Below, piece by piece: positions 1-7,429 of a stretch of DNA of 64,000 bases. The stretch covers positions 1 to 64,000 of the forward strand of contig CANREV010000001.1 in assembly GCA_947629645.1 (NCBI GenBank). Reading direction: 5' to 3'. Each line of letters opens with the position of its first letter. Within the stretch, counting starts at the first letter, position 1. Source of the DNA: an uncultured Acetatifactor sp. (GTDB taxonomy: Bacteria > Bacillota > Clostridia > Lachnospirales > Lachnospiraceae). The notes below the pieces were generated by a model. The model was given only the letters and a program-made list of their open reading frames with translations, did not search any database and was not told where the DNA came from. The translations under genes and the position numbers were made by a program.

Positions 1-32
1 ATAGACCTCTTTCAGTAATCACCTTGTTTTTG

Positions 33-57
33 TGCCCGCTTTTATGCGGGCATTTTT
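33..57 (+). terminator. Rho-independent terminator
   Basis: A 7-bp GC-rich stem (positions 33-39 with 46-52) around a 6-base loop is followed by a run of five T. It presumably ends a plus-strand gene lying outside the window to the left. An A-run is lacking on the other side, so it is read as plus-strand only. Confidence 0.75.
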
Positions 58-168
58 ATAGTTTTCTCCGGCAGGAGAAATTTCCTATTATATTAAAAAG
101 CAGAGAGACCATCCCCCTGCTCTTATTCCGCATCATCTCCTGCTCCTTATCCAGCCCTACAGACCTAT

Positions 169-561
169 TCATCGGCTCATCGTATATCTTCTGATATTCT
201 TGTTCTTTTCCATCCTCACACCCAGTTTATCCAACACATTTATAAACAATTTCAAATTTCCACTTATACCACTTACGTCAAATTTGAATACAGCTGCTTT
301 TACAGAAGCTTTCAAATACTGATAAGGACCATATGATTCCAGTTCATGCACAACTTTATCTGTTCTTTCCGCCGTTGCATCCTTTTGAACAGCTTCCATT
401 AACTGTTTTGCTTCTTCATATAATTCATCAAATAACGCATCAAATCCATTGTTCTCAAAATATTCCTTCACAATTGCAAAAACAGATACCATATTGTCAC
501 TTATGCGAAGTCCTAATAAAGATATCTTTTCTTGTAACAAATATCCACTGTACTCTTGCAA
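169..561 (-). CDS. Hypothetical protein, probably N-terminally truncated
   Basis: A 130-residue open frame read from a TTG codon. The frame stays open upstream for about 22 more codons to a stop near 630, without an ATG, so the true 5' end may be lost. The protein is acidic and helical in its first half (many E/A/K residues) with a basic C-terminus ending in RRYTMSR. I recognise no family. It sits at the head of a stretch rich in decayed genes (AAA_4 and YhcG scraps just upstream on the same strand), so it may itself be a remnant. No clear Shine-Dalgarno sequence supports the TTG start. Confidence 0.4.
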   Translation of the reverse strand: MQEYSGYLLQEKISLLGLRISDNMVSVFAIVKEYFENNGFDALFDELYEEAKQLMEAVQKDATAERTDKVVHELESYGPYQYLKASVKAAVFKFDVSGISGNLKLFINVLDKLGVRMEKNKNIRRYTMSR

Positions 562-692
562 AGAAAGTGGACTGACAATACTTGCCTCATTCCCTTTATT
601 TTCTTCACTCCCACTGATAATTGGTCAAGTATGATTCGGCAAATCAGGATTGACTAATTTTTAATCTTTGAAATTTCTTAATTAACACCTTT

Positions 693-839
693 TTACCCTG
701 CCCGATCAGCACCGCATTGTAGTTTTCCATATTTACGAGTACCAGAATATTCAGGCTCCGGAAGTCCCGCCTCTGCCATATCAGAATAAATCTTCTTTAC
801 ACCATCATTCAGCTCACGTACCCATTTAAATTCAGTCAT
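693..839 (-). pseudogene. C-terminal fragment of an AAA_4/Schlafen-like ATP-binding protein
   Basis: A 48-codon frame starts MTEFKWVREL and continues with NDGVKKIYSDM and GLPEPEY. From memory this resembles the C-terminal helix-turn segment of the putative ATP-binding proteins with an AlbA_2/AAA_4 (RecG-like) architecture, where a WVRELNEGVKRIY-type motif is typical. The ATP-binding and N-terminal parts are absent. It is therefore read as a scrap left by deletion. It precedes a YhcG fragment on the same strand. The family assignment rests on one short motif. Confidence 0.45.
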
Positions 840-871
840 AACCCTCGAAATAGTCTTATTCTGGGAAAAGC

Positions 872-973
872 GAATATAGGAAACGCTTCTTTCAAATCTT
901 TTGCCATGCGGTCAATAACTTTGGTTCCCCATCCCTCTTCTTGCTGTTTTGCTAAAATATCCCTGCCGATATA
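872..973 (-). pseudogene. Fragment of YhcG-like PDDEXK nuclease (DUF1016)
   Basis: About 32 codons match residues 61-92 of the intact YhcG-like protein encoded at 10244-11332 (IGR-ILAKQ, EEGWG-KVIDRMAKDLKEAF), also at nucleotide level. Neither the start nor the catalytic C-terminal domain is present. It is the left edge of a diverged repeat whose other copy lies about 10 kb to the right. Confidence 0.75.
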
Positions 974-1388
974 AGTTTAGACATGAAAATCATGTTAATT
1001 TTATCATGCTATTTTAGCACATTCAACACTGCACTATAGGAATTTTTATCTCTCATCCGGTGATGAGAAAGAATCTATATCCAATTCACATATATGTCTT
1101 GCTAGTATCTTTCTTCTGTTCCACATAATGATCTCTCTCCTGCACTCTCGCTGTAAGATTTTGGTATCTTCAAAATATGATCCGCCATTGCCGCCGGTAG
1201 CATTTTTCATGATATATCCGCTTTCCTACAAGAGCAGATATTTAATTGATCTCAAGCTGATTTTTACTGCTCCATACGGCTGCCCCCTTTCTCCCAAACT
1301 CCATACGAATTGCATAAAGCTGATTTAGGAGTCAGGGGACATTTCATTGTTAGTACTATTTTGGTTGCTTACGCTAAAATGTTACGTC

Positions 1389-1417
1389 TTACGTATTTTT
1401 GATGACTGTGTTATACT
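1389..1417 (+). promoter_or_regulatory. Promoter and probable autoregulatory operator of the XRE gene
   Basis: A -35-like TTACGT (1389-1394) and a -10-like TATACT (1412-1417) are 17 bp apart, with the start codon about 29 bp further on. Two TACGT pentamers (1383-1387 and 1390-1394) with 7-bp periodicity overlap the -35 element. The same arrangement is kept in copy B at 12094-12121. The pentamers are a plausible binding site for the XRE protein itself; that part is inference. Confidence 0.6.
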
Positions 1418-1445
1418 GAACAAAACCGGAAAGGACAGTATTGAA

Positions 1446-1895
1446 ATGGGATATGGAAAAAATCTGAAAAATCTATTGGACGAGAAGGGTATGACCGTGA
1501 AGGAGCTGGCGAGAAAGACGGGCATCGCGCCGACCACGCTTTACTCTATTATCCAGCGTGACGCCGCCATCCGCTTTGACACGGCGCTGCGTATTTCCAA
1601 TGTCCTCGACATTCCTATCAACTCCATCTGCAAGGATAACCCATATGAGAACATGGAAACGCTGCCAAAACTTTCCTCCGATAAAGAGCGGCTGATGATC
1701 GATATGGAAAAGAAGGCTTACTTTTCCGACCGCACCTTAAAGATCATTAAAAAATTTGACTACACCGAGCTGCCGATGATCGACCAGCTAATCGCCTATT
1801 TCTATGTACTGGACGATGCGGCAAGGAAAGATGTATTTGAATATCTGAAGATTATGAAGAAGAAGCATAGTGATCCGGAACGGAAAAAGATTTAA
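1446..1895 (+). CDS. XRE-family helix-turn-helix transcriptional regulator
   Basis: A 149-residue protein with an N-terminal Cro/CI-type HTH (about residues 5-60: LLDEKGMTVKELARKTGIAPTT then FDTALRISNVLDIPIN), followed by a helical C-terminal part ending in a very basic tail. The ATG at 1446 is chosen because a GGAAAGGA ribosome site lies about 10 bases upstream and a sigma-A-like promoter precedes it; the longer reading from 1347 runs through that promoter. The gene is the intact member of a pair: a second copy at 12151 is broken. It stands 38 bp before a regulator gene and a run of co-directional genes, so it may control them. The HTH assignment is firm; the operator and targets are inferred. 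Confidence 0.85.
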   Translation: MGYGKNLKNLLDEKGMTVKELARKTGIAPTTLYSIIQRDAAIRFDTALRISNVLDIPINSICKDNPYENMETLPKLSSDKERLMIDMEKKAYFSDRTLKIIKKFDYTELPMIDQLIAYFYVLDDAARKDVFEYLKIMKKKHSDPERKKI

Positions 1896-1933
1896 AATTA
1901 AATTTGAAAAAGTTCAAAGGAAGGTGTAATCCT

Positions 1934-2470
1934 GTGGCTGTGAGATATGATAAAACGCAACGCCAGCTTCTGCTGTTTGAAATCATTTTTAAAAGTCAGG
2001 AAATTATAATGCCGGAGGTGATGAAACGTCTGTCGGCGAGCAGGAAGACGATTCAGCGCGATATAGATGATCTTACCGATGCGGGTTTGGTCAAACTGGA
2101 ATACATAAGAAAGAACAATGCTTATATAAAGAGAGAAGGGACAGACATAGCCGCTGCCGGGATCAATGAACCGGAAGATACGCTGAGATATATGCATCTG
2201 AAAAAACTCAGGCGGCTGGTCTGTTTTATGATTGAGTTGTCTGACATGGAGGACGTAAGTGATCTTACCAGAGAAAATTACAGTCCAAGGAGACACTATT
2301 TTGAAATGTTTCCAGATGTGTCAGAGCGTACAAGAATGAGGGACTATAAAACGCTGAAAGAAATAGGGTACAGTATCGAATGGGATGATGTGTTTAAAGA
2401 GTATCGCGCCACAGGGCATCTGTATGATGATATTTATCGGGATGGTTTTAATGATCTGAGCGACCTGTGA
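1934..2470 (+). CDS. Transcriptional regulator with two winged-helix domains
   Basis: A protein of about 178 residues. The N-terminal part (KTQRQLLLFEIIF, then ASRKTIQRDIDDLTDAGL) is an HTH_11/DeoR-type helix-turn-helix as found in WYL-domain regulators. A second HTH-like segment occurs near the C-terminus (SERTRMRDYKTLKEIGY). The WYL ligand-binding domain normally following the first HTH is not evident. The GTG at 1934 is preferred over an upstream TTG (1904) because AAGGAAGGTG lies just before it. It opens the gene run ending at 8236 and is likely its dedicated regulator, possibly co-transcribed with the XRE gene upstream. Confidence 0.7.
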   Translation: MAVRYDKTQRQLLLFEIIFKSQEIIMPEVMKRLSASRKTIQRDIDDLTDAGLVKLEYIRKNNAYIKREGTDIAAAGINEPEDTLRYMHLKKLRRLVCFMIELSDMEDVSDLTRENYSPRRHYFEMFPDVSERTRMRDYKTLKEIGYSIEWDDVFKEYRATGHLYDDIYRDGFNDLSDL

Positions 2471-2521
2471 GAAGTTCTATGCCAACGTTATGACCCTGTA
2501 TCCCCAAAGCATTGTGCTATC

Positions 2522-2971
2522 ATGGCTATAGAGAAAAAGCCGAAAGGGGAAAGGAAAATAGATGCCATGGAACTCATTCTCATTTTCATAAAATATTGTG
2601 CCATATTTGCTCTGATCGCTGTTGCAGTCCTGGTCATGCTGTTTCCGCTGCAATTTAATTCTAACCTGAAGAAACGGACCGGAACAGGGTGCCTGAATTA
2701 CCTGCTGACGGCACTGGAAACGATTTGTTTGGTTGCGGCTATGGATACAGACTCTCCGAGGTTTAAAGGGAATCTGGGGCTGTCTGTGATCGTGGCGGTC
2801 GCTGCGGGAATCTTTGCCCGAAAGAAGGCGAAAAAGAGAAACTTAAATGAGAAAGATACGTTTTGTGCCACAGCTGCGCAGGTATTATCACCGTTAAGCA
2901 TTCTGTTTATTATTTTTATGGTGTCCGGAATTATGAATGATATCGCAGAAAAAAGGAAAAAGAAAAAATAA
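2522..2971 (+). CDS. Small integral membrane protein of unknown function
   Basis: A 149-residue protein with about three or four hydrophobic segments: roughly residues 16-42, a weaker one near 58-75, 85-98, and 120-138. The C-terminus is a very basic, lysine-rich tail. No family is recognised. The ATG at 2522 has a poor ribosome site. An internal ATG at 2567, just before the first hydrophobic segment, is preceded by GGGGAAAGG and could be the true start. It lies 51 bp after the wHTH regulator and 27 bp before the next gene, so it is probably part of the same operon. It is the only obvious membrane component of the run that contains the MotA/FliG-like protein. Confidence 0.6.
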   Translation: MAIEKKPKGERKIDAMELILIFIKYCAIFALIAVAVLVMLFPLQFNSNLKKRTGTGCLNYLLTALETICLVAAMDTDSPRFKGNLGLSVIVAVAAGIFARKKAKKRNLNEKDTFCATAAQVLSPLSILFIIFMVSGIMNDIAEKRKKKK

Positions 2972-2998
2972 TATTTACGGCAGGAGGAGGGGAATATC

Positions 2999-3979
2999 AT
3001 GACAGAGGGGATAGATTTAAAAAAATGGATCTATTCAGAACAGATGGCGGAGTGGATGAATGATAACATCCTGCTTGACGCAGCAAAGCTGGCGGATTGC
3101 ATCTGTATTGCGCCGCACAGGACAATGCGCGAAAAACGGAAAGAACTTAAAAAGCTGTATGAAAATGCAGATGATGATATCTGTAAAGCTCTGTTGAAAA
3201 GCAGGATCGAACGTATATGCGCGGTATTGTCTGCAGATTCTGCGGAGGTATTCGGACAGCAGAAACTCTTTCGCGTGGATATTTATTATATGGGGCAGAA
3301 AGAGGAACTGCTGCCGGATCTGTTTTTTCACACGCAGAAAGCGGCAATAGGAGGGTTTTTAGAATACATAAAAAAGAATGTCAGGGAAAAAGAGGATCGG
3401 GCTGCTCTGTACTATGCGGCGGTCAGCATACTGTCGCTGGACACAACAAAACAGCAGTATCAAGAGTTGGAACAGTTCATAGTGAGGGCTGATGGAGAGA
3501 TGATCTGCAGCAGGGAAACGATGGGCGATGATTTTAGTTGTCAGAGGCTTCCCTATCCGTCAGGAACGATTCTGTCAAGTGGGGTTTCGCCTTTTCTGCC
3601 GCCGATCAAAGGCGTACTTGTTAATCAGGCAGAGCCGGAGGAAAGCAATTTTGCGGAAAACGATTACGGACAGTGGCTGATCTGTTCGCAGACGCAGGGG
3701 CCGACATCACGGAACGGGATTTGCATCGTCAATCTGACTGATTATTACAATCCTTTTTCAGACACGACTGACTGTAATCTGCCATATAAGCAGCTATTTT
3801 CCGTCTATGAGGGCAGACTGGACGAAAAAGATCTCTGGCTTGCGCAGTTAAGCCGGATGGTGCGCGAGGATAAAACGATCATGAATAAAATGCTGTACGA
3901 CAGACGGCCCAGTAACAGGGACGATCTGGCAGCGCAAAGGCTGGCATATATGCGGTCATTGAGCCATTCTGCGAGTTAA
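2999..3979 (+). CDS. Hypothetical protein of the MotA/FliG-like gene run
   Basis: A 326-residue soluble-looking protein with no signal peptide and no membrane segment. A GGAGGAGGGG ribosome site lies directly before the ATG, so the start is secure and translation probably strong. The N-terminal third is helical and charged; the C-terminal half is richer in G, P and aromatic residues. I recognise no catalytic motif or family. The stop is followed within 70 bp by the next gene. Its placement between a membrane protein and a PD-(D/E)XK-like protein suggests a conserved component of the same system, but no function can be read from the sequence. Confidence 0.6.
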   Translation: MTEGIDLKKWIYSEQMAEWMNDNILLDAAKLADCICIAPHRTMREKRKELKKLYENADDDICKALLKSRIERICAVLSADSAEVFGQQKLFRVDIYYMGQKEELLPDLFFHTQKAAIGGFLEYIKKNVREKEDRAALYYAAVSILSLDTTKQQYQELEQFIVRADGEMICSRETMGDDFSCQRLPYPSGTILSSGVSPFLPPIKGVLVNQAEPEESNFAENDYGQWLICSQTQGPTSRNGICIVNLTDYYNPFSDTTDCNLPYKQLFSVYEGRLDEKDLWLAQLSRMVREDKTIMNKMLYDRRPSNRDDLAAQRLAYMRSLSHSAS

Positions 3980-4045
3980 GTTTAAACGGTTTTCAAACCA
4001 TTTTATAAGTCAGGAAAAGAAGATATGAAAAATGGAGGTCTGAAG

Positions 4046-5029
4046 ATGACGGAAATTGCGCAAACGCGTAAAATGGACGCGGACAACTATAGGTATCATT
4101 GTTCCATGGAAAATTTTATTATGGATGAATATTCCATATGCAGGGAAGAACGGCAATATGCGGTATTTCTCTATAATATCCTGCGAAAATATGGAAAGAA
4201 GCAATCCCGTGCAAAGCTGACTGGTGAGGAAAAGAATAATATCCTCGAAATATTTGAAGCCTGTGGAATCGAGGCGGATTGTGACATAGAGCATGTTTTT
4301 TATGAAGCAACATTCATGCGGGATTTTTTTGAAAGGGAGCGGCGTTATTCTGCCATAACAAAACATCACGATAATCCTGCCATGGTGTTTTTACAGCAGA
4401 GCTATAAAAAGGAGGAAAAAACAAAAACCGATTTTAACCGCAGATTGATCGAGTATGCGTTTAAGTCGGAAAGCGAAAATCCGCCGGAAATGAATATGGA
4501 AAATGAGGACAGGGAAAATAAATATGAGGATGACGCGTACCTGCGATATAATTTAGGGAGAAATCTTCCAAAAGGCTGTAAAGATCTGGAAAAAATAGAA
4601 AAAGCAGAAACAGTAAGAGAAAAAATCAGAGCTATGATGAACGCGAAGCCTGACATAGCAGTCATATATAAAAAGAGCAGTCAAAGATATCTTTTATTTA
4701 TAGAATGTAAGTGTGAATCTTCTGAAGCTGTATATAATGGAGTAAATCAGAATGGCGGAAACCGGAAAAAAGAAAAACTGCGTCAGTGCAGCATACAGTA
4801 TGATGTCGCCAGGTTTTTATGCGATCATTATTTGAACAAAGAGCTTTCAAAGTCCGACCCAAACGCCATACACTTATCTCCCATAATGGAATCGGATAAA
4901 AAATCGAAGATCATCAAATTTACGCGAACCAATAAAAAGACAAAAAAGCGCAATGCCAAAGAGGAGTCCAATGACGGAAAAATATTAATTAAAACGTTGA
5001 TCGACTGCAATAATAAAATTTTTGAGTAA
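4046..5029 (+). CDS. Probable PD-(D/E)XK nuclease-fold protein
   Basis: A 327-residue protein. Around residues 202-222 it carries P-D-I-A-V-I-Y, a short turn, then L-L-F-I-E-C-K-C. This is the D...ExK signature of the PD-(D/E)XK nuclease superfamily (D203, E220, K222), with a following Q247 and an Ile-Gln-Tyr-Asp-Val segment in the position of the common 'Q' helix. The N-terminal 200 residues are helical, charged and unassigned; the extreme C-terminus is basic (KFTRTNKKTKKR). The ATG at 4046 has GGAGG seven bases upstream; an ATG at 4025 is the alternative. The nuclease reading rests on motif spacing alone; the protein could equally be a non-catalytic relative. Confidence 0.6.
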   Translation: MTEIAQTRKMDADNYRYHCSMENFIMDEYSICREERQYAVFLYNILRKYGKKQSRAKLTGEEKNNILEIFEACGIEADCDIEHVFYEATFMRDFFERERRYSAITKHHDNPAMVFLQQSYKKEEKTKTDFNRRLIEYAFKSESENPPEMNMENEDRENKYEDDAYLRYNLGRNLPKGCKDLEKIEKAETVREKIRAMMNAKPDIAVIYKKSSQRYLLFIECKCESSEAVYNGVNQNGGNRKKEKLRQCSIQYDVARFLCDHYLNKELSKSDPNAIHLSPIMESDKKSKIIKFTRTNKKTKKRNAKEESNDGKILIKTLIDCNNKIFE

Positions 5030-5066
5030 AACGCAGAGAACGATGAAGAGAAAGAAGGTGTGCCTC

Positions 5067-6080
5067 ATGAGTGAATTAAAAGAGATCAGAGAGCGGGTAT
5101 TGGTTGACGTCAGAAATATCGTTGGAGAAAATACAGACAGAATCCGGGAGGCGTATGAACTGGTCATGCGGCTTTCGTATCAGGCAAGGTCCGAAGGTTT
5201 GCTTGCCATGGAATATGAGGCGGGGATGCTCCCGAAAGATATGCCGCTTTGCCGGGAAATCGGAAGCATGATAAGGGCTGTCGTGGAAGGAACCAATCCT
5301 GAATCTGTGGCGGAATGGATGACGCTTAGATTCTTGAGCGAAAACTATCAGGGATTGGATGCATTGATATATTTTTTGTATGCGAGAGGAATCCTCATGA
5401 TTCAGGCGGACGAGAGCACATACAGGATAGAAGAGTTTTTCCAGGCGGTGATTCCTCAGGATCTTTTATCTTTTGACAGATATCAGCGTGCCGGAATCGA
5501 TCAAAAAATGAAAATGGCGGAAGAGGTTAAGGCTGCGTTATCGGAGCGGGAAGAAGCGTATCTGCACAGCATATCCGAAGATCTGTCGAGCCTGACGGAA
5601 GCGGAATGGAAAGACATACTGCGGACAAAAACTTTTTACGCCATCGATAAGGTAGTTCCGTACCTGGACAAAAAAACACAGGCACTCGTGAAATCTCATG
5701 TGAATGAGAGCAGGTATTACGCCATCATGCAGTCCATAACGGCCATTGAGGAACAGGAAATCTGTCAATGTAATGAGAAATTGAAACTGCTTTTAAATAA
5801 TATGCGCACAAAGCCGGAATATAAGAGTTTATTGTCCGAGCTTCTGCAGAGAAGCGATGAGGAAATGCAGACGTTGGTCGCAGAGCTGGATGTGCGGACG
5901 ATAGCGCTGGCGTTAAAAGGGGAAACTAAAGAGGTTTCTGAGCGTTTCTTTCGGAATATGCCGCTAAGAATAAGATATAAAGTACAGGATGAAATAGAAT
6001 ATATGGGTCCTGTGCGCAAATGTGACGTGCAGGAAGCCCAGAGGAAAATCCTTATGACAGCGAAAGAAAAGCTGGACTGA
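5067..6080 (+). CDS. Soluble MotA-loop/FliG-C-like fusion protein
   Basis: A 337-residue protein with no membrane segment. Residues about 30-130 resemble the cytoplasmic loop of the flagellar stator protein MotA: SYQARSEGLLAMEYEAG, then IRAVVEGTNPESV. Residues about 165-337 resemble the C-terminal domain of the rotor protein FliG: VRTIALALKG, FFRNMPLR, QDEIEYMGPVR, DVQEAQRKI. Charged residues used at the rotor-stator contact in E. coli appear in place: R41 and E49 (MotA R90, E98), and K284, R301, D308, E309 and R317 (FliG K264, R281, D288, D289, R297). The ATG at 5067 follows AAGAAGGTG. No flagellar gene is nearby. The alignment was made by eye; the FliG part is more certain than the MotA part. 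Confidence 0.8.
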   Translation: MSELKEIRERVLVDVRNIVGENTDRIREAYELVMRLSYQARSEGLLAMEYEAGMLPKDMPLCREIGSMIRAVVEGTNPESVAEWMTLRFLSENYQGLDALIYFLYARGILMIQADESTYRIEEFFQAVIPQDLLSFDRYQRAGIDQKMKMAEEVKAALSEREEAYLHSISEDLSSLTEAEWKDILRTKTFYAIDKVVPYLDKKTQALVKSHVNESRYYAIMQSITAIEEQEICQCNEKLKLLLNNMRTKPEYKSLLSELLQRSDEEMQTLVAELDVRTIALALKGETKEVSERFFRNMPLRIRYKVQDEIEYMGPVRKCDVQEAQRKILMTAKEKLD

Positions 6081-6124
6081 CAATGGCTGTGACAATACAG
6101 GGGAAGAGAAAGGAAGCGGAAATC

Positions 6125-7399
6125 ATGACGGATATCAAAATTTATAATGGAAATCAGATCGGCGGGTGTATCACAGTGATATCCTCTTCTAAGGCAAAGG
6201 TCATGATCGACTTTGGCGAGAATCTGCCCGGCGCGGAAGCGGCGGATCCTGCGTTTGACTGGGAAGCAGAGAGTATAGACGCCGTCCTTTTTACGCATTA
6301 CCACGGCGACCATATCGGAAGGTTTAAAGAAATTCCGCGCAGCGTGCCTGTATATATGGGCAAAGTAACCAGACAGGTCATGACGACCATTGCAAAATAC
6401 ACAAAAGATACTGACGCGCTTCAAATACTGCAGGATGATACGAGAGTGCGTAAGATAAAGGCGGCGCAGCCCTTTGCCATTCAGGATATCCGCATAACGC
6501 CCTATCTGGTGGACCATTCCGCTTTTGACGCCTATATGTACCTGTTGGAAACGCCGGATAAGACGATCCTGCATACAGGTGATTTCAGGGGGCACGGGCA
6601 TCGCGGAAACAAGCTGCTCCAGATGATAAACACATACATCCGCCGCAATGGAACGCGGATAGTGGATGTGTTGCTCATAGAAGGGACCATGCTGAGCCGA
6701 TTGACGGAAAAAGTGTATTCCGAAGCGGATATGCTAAAAGACTGCATACGGCTTTTCAAGGAACACAGGTATGTGTTTCTGATCTGCTCCTCAACAAATG
6801 CGGATACGCTGGCAACCTTTTATCAGGCGGCGAGACGAAACGGAATCAAAATGTTTGCACACCCCTATGTCTGCGAGCAGATCGATCATTTCAGAGAAGC
6901 GGCAGCCGGGTACCGGGAAAGCAAAGATAGAAACCGAGAGACGGCTGGCGGTTATCATGGGCCGTATGATTTCAAATATGTATACCCTTATGCCCCCGCA
7001 AAGGTGATTCCCGCTTACGGCAACCCGCAAAAAGACGTCACACAGGAAGAAATTATGCGCAAAGAGGGCTTTTGCATTGTGATCAAGGCGGATGAACCGT
7101 ATAAAAAATGGATTGAGCGATTCAGGGATTTAGATCCGGTCGTGGTCTATTCTATGTGGGAAGGATACCTGAACCCGGAGCATAAGGCATATAACGAAAC
7201 ATATAAGGCGTTTCTTGACTCCTGCGGCCATGTGGAATATATCCATACAAGCGGCCATGCAACGGCAGAGCTGATCGCCGAGGTTATCAATGCGGTGGAG
7301 CCCGCGGAAAGCATATACCCGATCCATACCGAAAATGCGAAGGCGCTGGAACGTTTAAATATCAAAGAAGAACTGCGGGGGAAGATCCGGTATGAGTAA
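6125..7399 (+). CDS. RNase J-like metallo-beta-lactamase-fold hydrolase
   Basis: A 424-residue cytoplasmic protein. It has the metal-binding H58-x-H60-x-D62-H63 motif (THYHGDHIG), H131 in YLVDHSAFDAY, and H150-TGDF with D153. C-terminal HTSGHA and PIHTE segments are of the kind seen in beta-CASP/RNase J proteins. This suggests a two-zinc hydrolase, possibly a nuclease acting on RNA or DNA, though the beta-CASP region is not certain. The ATG at 6125 has AAAGGAAGCGG upstream; a longer reading from 6083 lacks a ribosome site. It follows the MotA/FliG-like gene closely and precedes a phosphatase gene by 30 bp, so the three are probably co-transcribed. Confidence 0.8.
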   Translation: MTDIKIYNGNQIGGCITVISSSKAKVMIDFGENLPGAEAADPAFDWEAESIDAVLFTHYHGDHIGRFKEIPRSVPVYMGKVTRQVMTTIAKYTKDTDALQILQDDTRVRKIKAAQPFAIQDIRITPYLVDHSAFDAYMYLLETPDKTILHTGDFRGHGHRGNKLLQMINTYIRRNGTRIVDVLLIEGTMLSRLTEKVYSEADMLKDCIRLFKEHRYVFLICSSTNADTLATFYQAARRNGIKMFAHPYVCEQIDHFREAAAGYRESKDRNRETAGGYHGPYDFKYVYPYAPAKVIPAYGNPQKDVTQEEIMRKEGFCIVIKADEPYKKWIERFRDLDPVVVYSMWEGYLNPEHKAYNETYKAFLDSCGHVEYIHTSGHATAELIAEVINAVEPAESIYPIHTENAKALERLNIKEELRGKIRYE

Positions 7400-7429
7400 A
7401 AAGCGGACGCGAAAAAGGAATCGTAAAAA

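Larger units (their letters stand above)
868..1895 (+). repeat. Direct repeat copy A (YhcG scrap + spacer + XRE gene)
   Basis: Segments of this stretch recur in the same order and orientation at about 11062-12512. They are the YhcG fragment (872-973), a sequence containing ATGCTATTTTAGCACATTC near 1008-1026 (again at about 11420-11438), a block around 1145-1215 (again 11444-11525), a block around 1266-1328 (again 11903-11968), and the XRE promoter and gene (1371-1895, again 12067-12512). Copy A lacks most of the intervening YhcG 5' end and mobC present in copy B, so it is a deleted version of the same module. Confidence 0.75.

Noticed and set aside
5067-6080. The MotA/FliG-like gene as a stray flagellar operon gene
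   Set aside because: No other flagellar or chemotaxis gene is present, and neither half is a complete flagellar protein.
5765-6601. A 278-codon minus-strand frame opposite the MotA/FliG-like and MBL genes
   Set aside because: No ribosome site, His/Arg/Ile-rich composition and full overlap with strong plus-strand genes: a shadow frame.
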